In this document: positions 12,609 through 25,090 of the stretch, one piece after another | Position numbering within the stretch: the first letter of the stretch is position 1 | Layout: every line of letters starts with the position of its first letter | NCBI GenBank assembly: GCA_023055505.1 | Contig: JALIRH010000044.1 | Coordinates: 4,030,001 to 4,094,000 of the forward strand | From: Callipepla californica brunnescens | Lineage: Eukaryota > Chordata > Aves > Galliformes > Odontophoridae | DNA length: 64,000 nt | Direction of reading: 5' to 3' | Program-made: the position numbers and the translations under genes | Notes under the pieces: model-generated | The model's input: the letters and a program-made list of their open reading frames with translations, nothing else | Database searches by the model: none | What the model was told of the DNA's origin: nothing

Positions 12609-12649
12609 AGATGTGTCTAACAATAGACACATCTTTTTTTTTTTTTTTT
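12609..12649 (+). other. Perfect 11-bp hairpin followed by T tract
   Basis: AGATGTGTCTA (12609-12619), a 4-base loop (ACAA) and TAGACACATCT (12624-12634) form a perfect stem whose last T runs directly into a T tract ending at 12649. The shape mimics a stem-plus-oligo-T terminator. T runs do end RNA polymerase III transcription in vertebrates, but no box A/box B or other Pol III promoter is visible upstream. The alternative is a minus-strand A-tail next to a fold-back. The structure is certain; a role is not. Confidence 0.5.
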
Positions 12650-12725
12650 AATTATTTGCACGTCCATTATGTAAGACACTGTAGTTTTTGGTTGTCATTT
12701 CAAATTTGGCTACTTTGAAAATTTT

Positions 12726-12903
12726 GGAACAGGCTGCTCAGGGAGGCAGTAGAGTCACAGTCCCTGGAGATGACCAAGAAACATGAAGATGCGGCACAGA
12801 GGGACATGGATTAGTGGACAATATTGGTGTAGACGGACAGTTAGAGTAGATTATCTTAGAGGTCTTTCCCAGCCTTGGTGATTCTATCGTTCAGTGATTC
12901 TAA
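12726..12903 (+). mobile_element. CR1 LINE, 3' tail
   Basis: A plus-strand CR1 3' end of about 178 bp. It has GGAACAGGCTGCTCAGGGAG, AGTCACAGTCCCTGGAGATG, a diverged GATTATCTTAGAGGTCTTTC and the terminal TGATTCTATCGTTCAGTGAT, a degenerate form of the CR1 end repeat. It is clearly more mutated than the copy at 9061. Confidence 0.9.
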
Positions 12904-15900
12904 GCAAACAAGCTATGATTTGTTGCTATTGAGATTAATTTTAAAGACAACATGTGGCTTGTCCAAGATGGTTAATGTGTACTGAGGCAGGATTTTTAGT
13001 GCAAGAAATACACCCAAGTCTATCACTGGGTACTAACATCAGCTAGCATGGAACATTTCTCATCAGTGCTTTAGCTTCATTTTCCCTGTAATAGGGTGGC
13101 CATATCCTAACTGTTGGTTAACTGCTAAGTCCTGAATCATTCCCAGGAATCACAGAGCAGATCTCCAGGTAATGGAAGTGGAAGGTATTGTTTCCTTCCT
13201 CGGTTTTTAAGAATGTAATAATTTTCAGGTTACAGTCACATGAAACAACCATGCCTTTATCCCCTTGCTTTTTGTATCTTTGATTCTGGACTTCCTGGCT
13301 TCATGTCGCCTCTCATAGGTAACTTCACTCTGTTTACAGGCTTTAATTCTTTGTCATTAAAAATGAAACAAGCAACTTTCAAGAGATAATCACAGTATGT
13401 AATTTTTCAGTAGACATAATCTTCCCTGAATCTATATGAACACTGTTAGGATTCCAGAAGCAACTTGAAAGCAGTAGTTCAGAAAAGGAAGCATGAAAAA
13501 AAGACTTGTAATGAGTCAATAAAAATTCCATTTTGAGACCATTTCTGATATTTTAGAAATTTTGTGAAACATTTGTACTGGAACAGTACAATATTGAAAA
13601 GCATAGAGGAAATAGTACCTCTAGGCCAGCTGCATAAACAAAGAATAGTGCTAGGAGCTAGAAAATGGGGAAAGAATAAATTTAAGAAAGAAAGAAATAA
13701 TGGATCATCAGTATCTGCAGTTATCAAGCAAAGCCCTTACAAAATAAGACAGTCCTTCCTGACTTGTTTTAATCTTGGCCCTTTCTCTAAGTGAGTACCT
13801 AATGCAGCAGTACACTGCATTTACCAGTTCATTCCACTATGCTTGTAAATTGTGTTTTCATCTTCAGAGCTGGTAAAGGCCAGAATTCAGGCAGACTTCT
13901 GCCAGAGGGAGTGTTCTATAACTCATTCCATAAATCCAGCTGCAGCAAGTGTTCCTTTGATGACCAAACAGGAACTCACAAAAATCCCCCCACTAGGGTG
14001 CTGGCTTCTCTGATCTCAACAAAAGATGACCCAGACACCATCTTCTTCATTTACAAAAGGTGTCTCAATACCAGCTCCCTCCAGAAAGTTCAGCACCGTG
14101 CAATATCACAAATAAAATCCCTGCCATCATGAATACTTACTGAAAGTAGAACCATTATTTTCCAATGCATTTTTCATCTTAACATCCAATCACACCAAAC
14201 TTCAATCAGTCTTGGTAAACATTAATTGCAGGCACATTTGGTGAGATTCTCAAGCCTTCTAATCATCCAGTAGAAGTAACAAAGTCTTATTATTGAGGTA
14301 CATTAAACTGAACTGATTTTCACTAATATGCCTACATAAATATTCAGCAGAAAGGAAATGAAGCCTGATCTAGTTGTCTGGCTCCCAGAGGTGCTGATAG
14401 AGTTCCATGCAGACATTCCCCAAAAACTATTGGGATATGATTATAGCGAGCTCCCTGACACAGTCATTATCTTGGATATGAGAAGGTACAATGTGTTGGA
14501 AACAGACCTCTAAACTTGAGCATGCATGAAACACCCAAGGATATCATGCATGGAATCTGAGTCTGTTAAATTCTGGAGCATCCTGATTGCACCTAAAATA
14601 GCTGTTTACCTAACACTACTTACAGAAGAACATCAGTATCTTAGCAATTCCTTCCACTCACATACTTTACACATTTATTGTCTACTAGTTGTGGTTGTCC
14701 CTTCAGTTTTTTATTGCCTTTACAATTAAGTCCCTACAACTTCCAGAGCTGGCCAGTAAACCAAGTATAAACTTGGCTGCAGCCTGCTTTGTAGCTTCTT
14801 AGTATATTTTACCAAAACAGGAAGTATATGAAAGTGGCTTGTAGTATAATACAGGTGACAATGTAACACACGGTGTTACTTGAGTCACCCATGCAGGCAG
14901 TCCACCGACTCTTATTAACCAGTACACCTCTGAAAAAGAATTGTCATTCCTTTCATCCTCCTAGGAAACCATCAGAGGTTTTACAGAGCAGTCATTCTAT
15001 CAAGGAACTTTCAACTGCAGTAATCTATTACCTTCAGCCTCAGAACCACTGAGTTTTATAGTTTTATTTCAAGACTGGAGTATTAAAAACTGCTCGGCAG
15101 TTACACTTGTAATCAAATAGGGCAAAGATCGTGCTTGAATTTTATAACAGATATATTTATCCTCTCAGTTCACGATAATGCACTAAAACTGTTCCCCAAG
15201 GCACTGGAAACTAAGATTCTATCTTCTTTAGGAATGCAAGTAAACTGAAATGCCTGAGACCTCAGCAAGCCTGGACAAAATTAAACAGCACTCCGACCTG
15301 GTCACAGTTTACCATTTGCATATTTGTGAACAAGGACGTGTACGTTACTACACTCACATGAGAATACAGAGAGAACTGGTGAATGCAACTGTCTTGACAA
15401 GAATTTGAAGACTCTCACTAGGGCCACTAACTGTGAGATTTTATGTCAAACTTTAATGACTGTATTTGGTAAGGATTTCAGTTCTACTGACTGTGAAGCA
15501 TACCAGTTTGTTTTAAAAATATTTTAATGTTGTTGAAGTTTCTGTTTTCCAAAGAACTGCAGAAGTTTCAAGTCTTTTCTATGGTTCAGATCTCCTTTTT
15601 AAACCTTGGCTGTAGCATTTACCTGCTGGAACTATCTCAGCCACCTAGGAACAAAGACCAGACACACCTCTGATTTTCCCATATGTTTAGCAGTAAGAAC
15701 CTTTTCAGCAGCTTCAATGCAACTTGCAGAGCTCTGTGATGTTTTTTAGCAGGGGTTATGCACACATCTGCTTTAATGCTCACTTCCTATCTCTCCTTCT
15801 CTACCCCCCTTCCTCCTTCTCCTGGACAATCAGAATAAATAGAAAGGTCATGAACCTAACTGCAAGCATCTCTTCCTGCTTCTTGTGTGGTTTTCACCCT

Positions 15901-16404
15901 GACCTTGATACTCATTTCTGTTTCCCTAGTGGCACCTCATGCTCAGGCCACCCTCTCTTGCTTTCTTAAGAACAGGAACAGCAAAAAGAGGGAAAGAAAT
16001 TCTGACAATTAGAAACATACCCTGAGATTTCCTGCCTCTAATGCCTACTGCAAAAGGGCTGCTGTTTCTCAGTTAACAGAGAGTAAAACAAGAGCAAATT
16101 AATAAGCTTAGCAAATTGAGGACAAATTGAATATAATGGGGCCAAATTCATCCCTCATGTCTTGTCTTTGAGGGCAAAAGAAGGATACATTTATCTTGAC
16201 AGGTTTAACTGCTTTAACTGCTTTTTAAGGACATGTGAAGATTGTTCTTTTTATTGTTTTTCTTTTTTTTTTTTTTTTTGGATGGCTGGTTTTGTTGTGT
16301 CATTTGGTACTTGCTGCCTGCACTGCTGTGTTAATACTCTATAACTAATTGTTGTTATCATATTCCGGTAGCCAATATGATAGCGGGTGAAACACCATGA
16401 AGAA
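12904..16404. other. Non-coding stretch with T tract
   Basis: No coding gene is seen. Frames at 13479-13727 (-), 13564-13794 (+) and 13839-14132 (+) overlap or abut and show no known motif. A 17-base T run lies at 16,263-16,279. Confidence 0.5.
16263..16279 (+). repeat. Poly-T tract (T17)
   Basis: A pure run of 17 T, preceded by TTGTTTTTC. No retroposed body is recognised on either side. Confidence 0.9.
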
Positions 16405-16505
16405 AGGTCCAAGTTACTCTCACCAGTGAGTGAGTCAGCCACTGAATCACTCCATGACCTGGGACAAGTCACTTCAGCTCTCTGTAACTTTCATTACCTC
16501 TGGCC
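16405..16505 (+). mobile_element. MIR-like SINE, core region
   Basis: The segment TGACCTGGGACAAGTCACTT, then CAGCTCTCTGTAACTTTCAT, then TACCTCTG follows the MIR/CORE-SINE core (TGACCTTGGGCAAGTCACTT-type, then CTCTCTGTGCCTCAGTTTCC-type). The 50 bases before it (GTCCAAGTTACTCTC...CCACTGAATCACT) fit the pre-core more loosely. MIR-like SINEs are ancient and amniote-wide, so a diverged copy is expected. The tRNA-derived head is not recognisable. The call rests on about 60 well-matching bases. Confidence 0.6.
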
Positions 16506-17432
16506 CAGGTCACCCAGTTGCTGCAGGCCCTTCAACATAGATGCTATCTCTTCACCGTACTTGAGTAGTTACAAAAGCTTTCTCCTTACTGACTGAGTCA
16601 AGTTAATGGCTATTACAACGAAAAATTTTATGACTGGTTTGCCACAGAGCTGTAAGGAGGACAGTTCCACAGTATTCAGGTGCATAAATCTGCTATGCAA
16701 TGCATTCAGCACTAAGAGGTGTTGGGAATACTGTCACCTAACAGACCTACTTGGCCTTAGGAAATAAATGCTTTTGGCTTGGAACTGTTACAGAGCTTAA
16801 ATATGCAAATAATTGGAAAGTCCAACAAGAGTTTCCACTGAATAAAATACTAATTTTCATTAACTACATTCGAACAGTAAGTTCACTATTATGTAAGTCA
16901 TATGAAAATGAAAAGCCTTAAATCAGGTGTGGAACGTACTTGTAGACAAACACTTTTTCGCAATAAATTCAAATGAAGCAGCAATCATCCTGTTGTGGCC
17001 TAGGTGGAACATTTGCAAGTGGTGCACACAGAACTGGCTATTCACATGGTTCTGGCACTCCTTCCTAGTTTCCTGCTGCTAAATTACATTAAGAGACTCT
17101 AAACATACTTTCTTAATATCCCTGCTCCCTGCAGGGAATTATTGTGGTTGCCACAAGAACATTACTTGATCATGATGGGGCAGGAAAAGGGCTCGGTATA
17201 ATCCTGAACAAACTATCCGTGCAACCATCTCTGGGGTCCTAATTCAGCCTGCTGTCTCTACTCAGCAAAATATGTAGCCTCTCTGTTCAACTTACATAAG
17301 GGGTTAGATCAGATGGACTGCAATGAGAGCAAGCACATTTTGAATTTTCCCAGTGATGTCAGTGGAGCACTGAAGTTTACCACAGGTTGCACAGATGAGA
17401 TTTTAGGCAGCAAGCTCTGCAGACTGTGCACC

Positions 17433-17451
17433 TTTTTTTTTTTTTTTTTTT
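17433..17451 (+). repeat. Poly-T tract (T19)
   Basis: A pure T run of 19 is followed by ATTTAATTTTTTC. It could be the complement of an old A-tail, but I find no matching target duplication or retroposed body. Confidence 0.9.
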
Positions 17452-18021
17452 ATTTAATTTTTTCTAAAATGCCTCTCATAAATAGGGTATGAGTTTTATC
17501 TGTGTCTCTTACAGTGCTACTGTAATATAGCATCGCATCTGCATAGAAACAATGACTTGCTAAGAAATGGAAGCAAAAAGTTACAGCGTCTGAACAGTTT
17601 GATAACTGTGGTATGTTCATGCTGGGCAGTGAATTGCCATGCAGTTTAAATTAAGTTATTTTCCTGTTCCTCAGTCTCAGCTTACCCTCAGCACATTTCT
17701 AGAGTCACTATTGTTAAAATTTGTTTTCCAGCTCATGGCAATGCGTGCAACAGAATTAACTCAGAAAGTGCTACTCAGAGAATTAAACAAAGAAAAATGT
17801 CTATATCCCTTCTTCTGTATTTGCTTATTACTGTGACATGCACAATGACAAGGGAATAATCATCAGTAATTCTGAGTAAAAAATACCCCAACTCCTGTTT
17901 GAGTTAGTTTTTCTGACTTAAGCACACTTGCCAAATTGTCATATTTTGTCTGTAAAACACAAATCAGCAACCTCACAAGTGAGGCATTCCTCTTAAGAGA
18001 CATCTGCAGTAATTCCCAACC

Positions 18022-18038
18022 CTGTGGCTCAGCCACAG
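18022..18038. repeat. 17-bp palindrome, 8-bp arms
   Basis: CTGTGGCT, one base, AGCCACAG: perfect 8-bp arms. The arms contain TGTGG-type words of the kind bound by RUNX proteins (TGTGGT core), but here the core is TGTGGC, so that reading is weak. Confidence 0.5.
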
Positions 18039-21000
18039 CTGCAGTGGGAAATGGCCCACTGTCATGTAACTGTACTATATAGGATCAGGTGGATCCAGTT
18101 CCTCTTTGGATCCTTTTTGAACCCGGCTTAGTCCAGAGCCTTGCTATAAACTGGTAAATGGAAATAGATCAATTTGTATTTAATTAGGAGTTTATCCAGG
18201 AAAACGTCTTCTTCAGGGGTTGTGGGAGAGTAGTTGTATGCGTTGGTGTCATCATTCTCACTTCTTAAAATATGAAGATAGGAAATCCCAGCACAGGTCA
18301 ACAATGTTTCTAATGATTCAGTAACCTGAATCCCTGCCAGTTCAACTATCAGCTTGTAACTGTAGCAACTGCAGAACAGGATGGTGTTCCCTGGCAGCAG
18401 AGCAGGATTACAAAGAGCAAAAATTTGCGGTTTCAATCTTTGATCCGTCTCTACTGTCCTACCTTTGCCCTGATCTCAGCCAGTAGAAGGCTTTATACAT
18501 CTCAAAACAGAATTGTACACAGACCCTCCTTCTCAATGAATCTCAAATCAGAGGTGAACAAGGAAAAGCAACTATTAGGTTTGTTTTTCTTATAGTCAGA
18601 ACTTCTCCTCACAGCTTTCCTTTTCATGGCTCTTCTAGTTACTAACTTCCATAAACAGACTGCCTTGTGCATTCCCCTGGATTCTCGGACTCACAGTCAG
18701 ACTTGAGCATGTTTTTCTTGTTCAGGGTGTCTCATTTATACTTTCCATGTCCCTTCCCAAGTACTAACTTGCCTGACAGTCTGAGGAGCTGGATGGAGGT
18801 CAAAAATCTGGGTTACTTAGCTCCAGGAGGGCTGCGGACTGGCACTTCCAGAGGGGGCTGATTGTTCAGGGGGAGCAACTGGAACACACTGAGCAGTGCC
18901 TGGAAAATATTTGCAGTTTAATCTGCAGGGTGTAAACTGGGGGACTGCAGTAGGATAACATTTAAGATTTGTGATTTTGAAGGCCTAAGAAGATTGTTAT
19001 TTAAATTAATGGGAACAGTGTTTCTGTATCCTCCAGAAGACCTTGAAAATCTCAGTATGAGATCTGTTTTAAGCGCAGTAGGTTCTCCTAAAATATAAAG
19101 GTTCTACTGTGAGCTTTGAAACCCATTATCAAGGTAAGGATGAGAGGAACCTAGAAAAGCATATCTGGTGAGGAAACTTGACAGCTTCTGAAGAGTATTA
19201 TAGGGAAGTATTCTCTATTCATTCTTCCATTGTTCCAGTCCCCAAAAGGAGCTCTGATGAGGAAGATATGAGGCTGGACATCTGTGCTCCACACTTATAC
19301 AGGCTATCTAACATCAGTGATGACATCAGCTCTTACACCAGACATTTCAAACCCCTTCCAGGCAAGACAGGCTAGTACAGCAGCCTTGTCAGATCCCAGC
19401 AAAGGCAAGCAAGGTCCTATCTGAAGCTCAATCAAAATCAGAGTAATAATCAGAGTAAAGCTTTCAGTTCCTTCAAGACTGTAAACAGCAAAGCTGGCAT
19501 ACAACTGAGCTCTCACCATCTCCGTGAGCAGTTCAGATTAGATTGGTGAACTATATGTTCCCAGACTGACATGCTAATGTAATATTCTGTCATGATCTTC
19601 ATATTTATTTTATAAATGTACCCTATGAAGATACTGAAGGAAAATATTTGGTGTCTGCACCATTCGTTGTGTGTGTTCAGGTATTCTATTCACACATATA
19701 TTAAACTGTACGGTCCAGTTTTGAATAAGTATTCTGACATCTCTATGGAACCTGATACCTTTTAAAATATAAATCCACACCTTCATTTTCTAAGTCTGCC
19801 TTGTAGGCAAGTCTTTCTTCCCCAGTGCATGAACTACAGTTCTGGATTGCTGGTCACAGTAACAGTAGACTCACTGGAGAAATGAAGTTCAGGAACATCC
19901 TGCTGAAGATAGATCAGAATTTGTCAATTCTGTTGCAGAAACTGGAGCTCCCCTTCCTCATAATTCCTTATAATGTGGGACTCTGAGCAATCACGAGAAA
20001 CATCAGAACAGGCAGTGACATGCAGCAAGAGAAAACTGAAAAAGTTACTTGATAAGTTTTCACCCAGTCTCAGAGCTAATCTCATCTTGTTGATTTTGCA
20101 CTCCATCAAGACCACAAAATAGCCACCCCCTACAGCACACTGTCACAGTTCTTCAGGTCCCCCTTAAACCTGGTGATGCTGGTTCTAAGGAGATGAGGTG
20201 CTTTTTAATGGGTACTTCTGGCATCTATCAACCTGAGTTTGGACAAAACTCAAGACAAAAGAGCCTATCTGCTGCTATGTGATTTATTTGTTGGCTTTTA
20301 GCAACCTCTATGGCTGTTGCTTAGACTCCTCTATCCTGGGTCTGAACCTCTGCACTGCTGCTACATACTCTACAATGGGGACCATAGGACTGAGGTGCAT
20401 GAGGGATTGCACTATTGCACTGAGCTCCTAGAGAACTCTTCTCCACACAGGTGTAAAACAGTAATAAGAATCATATTCCTGATCTACTGCAAAAGCAGAA
20501 AATTTATGAGAATGAAGGAGCTGGATGTTAGTTTGGTTTTGAAATTGATTTTAAGCCCCTTTTTCTACTGTAATGCATTATTCTAGTTGTGGTGTTTTCA
20601 TTTGGTATCAGAAGAAAAAAAATAAGACACTTAAAGCCCTTTGCTAATAGATAATAAAATGCAAATTAAACTCGGAATATTTTCAAACTAAAGACATCTT
20701 TTGGACTTAATTAAAAACCAAGTCTCTTCTATCTGAGATGTAGCAACATGCAGCTATTGACTTTTCTATTAACAGCATGCTGCCATAATCACTATAGAGC
20801 TGAAAGCCAGATGTGCTGTACTGCTGTAGTGCACCATTTCTCAGTCCTGCTTCAAATGTCCCAGAATGCGGGGAGCTGATTACAGTGAAAGAACTTGCAG
20901 TTTTATTGAAGGCATCTCACTCTGAACATCTTCTAGGTGCTAATTTACACACATTGTATTATCAGCATGTGGAAAGTCTCACACAAATCACTGGGGTTGG

Positions 21001-21433
21001 GTTGTGATGATCTCATCTGGCCTTCATTAGGATGAGGTTTGTTTTCCTGAGTTTTACTGAGCAGTACAAAACTCAGTTTTGGAAAATGAGTGTGCAGGAG
21101 AAACACAGAGGGAGACACACACACATCTATCTGTGATGACCTGATACTCTGACATAAGTATATAATAATGTACATACAAAGCTGTGAACAAGTGGCATAT
21201 AAATATAAATCCTACATGACAATATAGGTATAAATTAGAATAAGTTTATCCAGAAGTACCCTTATTCCTAATGAAACTAATAATAAAGTGAGAAAATAAT
21301 TTGATGACATTTTTATATGACTAGACTAAAGCTTGTTAATTAACTAAAAAGAGCCTTTTCAGGACAAAGTTATTCCTCACAAATAAGATGTTGCATTTCC
21401 ATACAACAATTACCTTTGTATATCACACGCTGT

Positions 21434-21463
21434 CATAAACCAACATAAACCAAGATAAACCAA
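21434..21463. repeat. Three 10-bp tandem units
   Basis: CATAAACCAA at 21434-21443 and 21444-21453, then GATAAACCAA at 21454-21463: three head-to-tail 10-bp units with one mismatch. The unit contains ATAAAC, close to a forkhead-type RTAAAYA word; a role is speculative. Confidence 0.85.
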
Positions 21464-23079
21464 GGGAGATAAAAAGTTCTGCTCATTCTTTTCTCTCTAA
21501 ACATATATGTTACGTTGCTTCTTGCCATGTGGAAGAAGAGAAGCTGTATCAGTGCGCAGTCCACCTACCTCATCATGAACACAGCTGCACCTGGCCAGGG
21601 TGCTTTCAAAGGGTGTAGTTAGTCCTAACTGGAATTCTATGATTGCTTTATTCAGGAACTTGAGTGAGATAAACATAATGACTCCGTTCCCTCTTTAAAA
21701 AACAAACTCTGGGAATCCAAATTTCTAAATTAAAAGGGGTCTGCACAAAGAAGGGAATGTCTGCTAAGAATCATTCAACAGGTCTGCAGAAGATGCGTGA
21801 GCCATGATTCCTGCCTGACAATCTTGCATCTTGCTGTATTCAAAGCAAAAAATGACAGCACCTTTTCACAGTGAAAACAATTGCCTTTACGTGAGTTTAT
21901 ACTGCCATATTTCTGATTTTCTTTGGCTAGCAATTTTCAGAGGTCTCCATCATTTTAACTGACTAAGCATAGCTCTACATAATTCTGGTTATTCTCTTTG
22001 TATTATATGGTTGGAATAAGTGTATCCTCCTAGGATTATTGCAATTGAAAAGGCATAATGTTCTTTACTATATCCTCTACTTTTGGTCTCACTGTGCCAT
22101 TTCCTGTACCATGAGACAACCAAGAAAATAATTATGCTGTAACTCCTTAGGAACTTCCACACAAAAATCTCAACCCAATTTCAAGAAAATGAAATTCTAT
22201 TTGGGAATAAGAATTGTTCAGCTTTGTGGTAGAACCATGACTTGAGACACTATGTGGAGCATGGATTTGATTTAAAGTTCACTGTCACTTGTTCCTGTTT
22301 TTAGGCTCAAACTGGCATAAGTGTTGTGCACCATTTGGGTCCCATGAGTTCTTTGCTAAGTGGTGCTTGATTGTTGCAGTTTGTTGCAAATGGTTGAATT
22401 TCACTGTGGATCTGACTTTAAAAATCATAAAGTCATTTACCTCTTGCAAGGGGAATATAAGAAAAGAAAGGGAAAAATGGACAAGGTCTCTGATAAGGGC
22501 TGAGTCATTTGACAGTATATTCTTGAACAAAACATCTTGCTTACATAAGTAGCTTTGTATTTTTCTATAGCTAATAACTACCTTATCTCTGCAGGTTATT
22601 CCATGATACACTGTACCCTTACCCAGTCAGAAATATCATTTTGCTTACCATTCACACCTATAGAGCTGAAAAGCAATCTTGAGTCTTCACAGCACGTACC
22701 AGCTTTGCTGTTCGTGCAGTAGGAACTTTCTTTTTCCACTCCAGCTTGCCTATATAACACAGGCATTGTGCCCTGCAAATAGAGAACAAAACAAACTTTG
22801 AGGTTCCTTTAAACTAACACATCCATTTCATCCTTCTAGGACATGCCTGTGCATAGATTCCCATTCTGCAACTGATATTTATTGATCTAGATTCATATGA
22901 TCCAAGAAAAGCTTGACTGCGTTGCCTTGCGGTAAAATTATAAGGGGAAAAATTGGAATGTGGGGAAGAAGGGAGGAGGAAAGCCAAGCTTTTATAACTC
23001 TTTGTAAACCTGGTTTATGTGAGCCTGGCCAACCCAGGGTCTAAATGATCTGTTACACTTAAGAAGTGGATGTGAAAGG

Positions 23080-23475
23080 CAGCACTGTTGCTCAGCTGCC
23101 GGTGCCCCACAGAATGAAAACATTTCTGGTGAGCTACAATTTAAATGGTCATACTCCAACTAATTATGGGAAGCAGCCCCTGTGAGGAAGTATGCTTTCC
23201 TTCTCAAAGCACTTTACCTTCAGCAAGTAAACAGTCTTAAGTGTAATATTAAAAGCACTAAAGTTTATACACATTTTTATTTTGTGCTAATATAGCAATT
23301 AAAACACATGCCATCTCAAATTTGCATTTTCATTCTGAAGAGGTTTCAATGTTTTCCTGCAGATTCAGGTCTATCAGCACATCACTACTCGTCAGGAGAG
23401 TACAGACATTTTAATTAATAAACTATCATTAATCTCTTATAATCAATTATTATTTAATTATTGCTGTGGATCTAA
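23080..23475. promoter_or_regulatory. Candidate conserved non-coding block (by eye)
   Basis: A repeat-free, smoothly AT-rich block with many homeodomain-type words (TTTTAATTAATAAACTATC, CAATTATTATTTAATTATTG) and ATTTGCAT (an inverted octamer-type POU site) near 23,322. Such texture is typical of vertebrate developmental enhancers, but it is also what unconstrained AT-rich DNA can look like. No alignment was possible. Confidence 0.2.
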
Positions 23476-24594
23476 CACAAGGCTCCAAGGAACCAACTGG
23501 ACATAACCCAGCATTTTCAGCCCTCCTGCTGCCACCTGCTCCTCTGCCTGCCCTTGGCATATTTTTTGCACTTATCTTTACAGACTGTGGAAACAATCTA
23601 AGTTGTTTTAACAATTAACCTAACGTTATTAAGATTCCCTAAAACATGAAATCACGTTTAGATCCAGCTCTGCCTTTAAACTTTTCATCTCCTTCCTCCC
23701 TCATCCCCTCAGAATGCAGTTGCTTGTACATCTGGCAGACAGTAAAGCCCTACTGTTAGAGACACATAGACTTTCTAACAGTGCTGAGTAAACAGAGAGA
23801 GACTGAGGAGACTTGTGCTTGCCCTTAGGTAAAATGTCCAAAGAAATGGTCATAACTTTGAGAGACTTGTATGGTGGAGGACAGAAAGACAGCACATCTA
23901 CTCTCTTCTAGTGAATTCATGCAAAGAATTGCCAAGCACCGCATGAATCAGAGCCGTATTTTCCAAAAGATACATCCGTTCAATGAGAAAATTTTTTCAA
24001 GGTCTTCAGCTCCTGTTTATCACACTTTACATACAGTCAGATCCCTGAAAAACTCAACAAGGTATTTATCTTATTTCCCACAGAGGTGCTTGGTCCCTGA
24101 AATTCCAAACTCATTTCTGTTCATATAAGCTTTAACATTCTAAGAATTCTTTCAATAATGTCCTCAAAGGCTAAAAACAGATCTTAAATTACAGGGGCCC
24201 TCACACAGCTTTTCTGCAGAAAATTTAACCACAAGAAGATCCATAACAAGAATGCCCATATTTCTGCTGAAAAAAATTTTACAAGACTTAATCCAAGATC
24301 TTTTTTCCAAATTTTGTGTAGTCAATTATGATACGCTGCAGTCTGGGGCTTAAAGCTACGGATGCTCTCCTCACTGGACCATCCTGTGTTCAAAGAAGAG
24401 ATATAGGATACAGCAGAACAAGAAGACCAGATACACTGTGAGGATGATTAACAACTGAAGCAAACTTCTAAGTTCACAAATGGATTTTTCATGTCTCAAG
24501 TTCTCTACCTGAAGACTTGAACATATGCAGACCGGAGGATATGCTTTAGTGAAGCAATAGGGCTCTTGGTCTTAATGCTTAAATAACTGGATGC

Positions 24595-24672
24595 AATTCT
24601 CTGGCCTGTTACACCAGGAGTCAGGCTTGAAGATCTAACGGTCCCCCCCGGCCTTAAAATCCATGAATCTAG
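24595..24672 (+). mobile_element. Old CR1 (or L3-type) 3' tail
   Basis: TTCTCTGGCCTGTTACACCA, then GGAGTCAGGCTTGAAGATCT, then a GGTCCC...GGCCTTAAAATC block and CATGAATCTAG. This is the ending of older amniote CR1 elements (GGTCAGACTAGATGATC..., GGTCCCTTCTGGCCTTAAAATCTATGAATC-type) in plus orientation. It includes a run of seven C at about 24,643-24,649. Confidence 0.75.
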
Positions 24673-24724
24673 AATTACACAGCACTATAAAACTTATGTA
24701 AGGGAAGGAAGAATCGAGGCCAAA

Positions 24725-25005
24725 GAATTACAAAGAGTATTTATAAGCCTGCTACAGTCATCACTAATGTACATATAATTGGCAAAGAATTTACATCAGA
24801 GGCCAGTGGTAACACATGCGTTTATTGAAGGCTTGCACGTTTCATTATAAGTGAATTACTGTGCATATCTAAGCCATTTATGGTGAACTGTGACAAACCC
24901 TAAAATAAAGTAAACACATGTGCAAAGGTTATTGATGTGGTATGGCTGTTCTGATATTTAAAGGCATTATAAATGATTTGCAAGGCATTTAATAAAAGTG
25001 ACCTA
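24725..25005. promoter_or_regulatory. Candidate conserved non-coding block (by eye)
   Basis: AT-rich and repeat-free, with several motif-like words: ACATATAATTGGCAAAG, GTGAATTACTGTGCATATC, AAGGTTATTGATGTGG and GGCATTATAAATGATTTGC. It lies between the old CR1 tail and a MIR-like piece. The call is an impression of texture only. Confidence 0.2.
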
Positions 25006-25090
25006 CATTTATACAGCCCCTTTTATCCTGAGGTATCCCAAAAATTCTGTGCAAACTGTATAGCCTGCTATTGCATTCCTCCAGTTTGCC
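25006..25090 (-). mobile_element. Possible ancient MIR-like 3' fragment
   Basis: TACATTTATACAGCCCCTTT, then TATCCTGAGGTATCCCAAAA, resembles the reverse complement of the 3' end found in old amniote SINE/MIR-like repeats (a TTTATATAGCACCTTTCATCC...GGATCTCAAAGC-type segment). The downstream part is too diverged to follow with certainty. Confidence 0.33.

Larger units (their letters stand above)
16506..24594. other. Long non-coding stretch, few repeats
   Basis: About 8 kb without a recognised gene. Frames reaching 108 codons (22285-22611 minus, overlapped by 22289-22552 plus) are paired on both strands and have no known domain. Contained features listed separately are a T19 tract, a tight palindrome at 18,022-18,038, a 10-bp triple repeat at 21,434-21,463 and a candidate conserved block at 23,080-23,475. 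Confidence 0.5.

Noticed and set aside
18845..18862. CCAGAGGGGGCTG, resembling a CTCF core
   Set aside because: When aligned to the CTCF consensus on its GGC, several fixed positions mismatch.
23195..23222. TTCTCAAAGCACTTTACCTT, resembling the 3' part of old amniote SINEs
   Set aside because: Twenty bases without any supporting flanking match.
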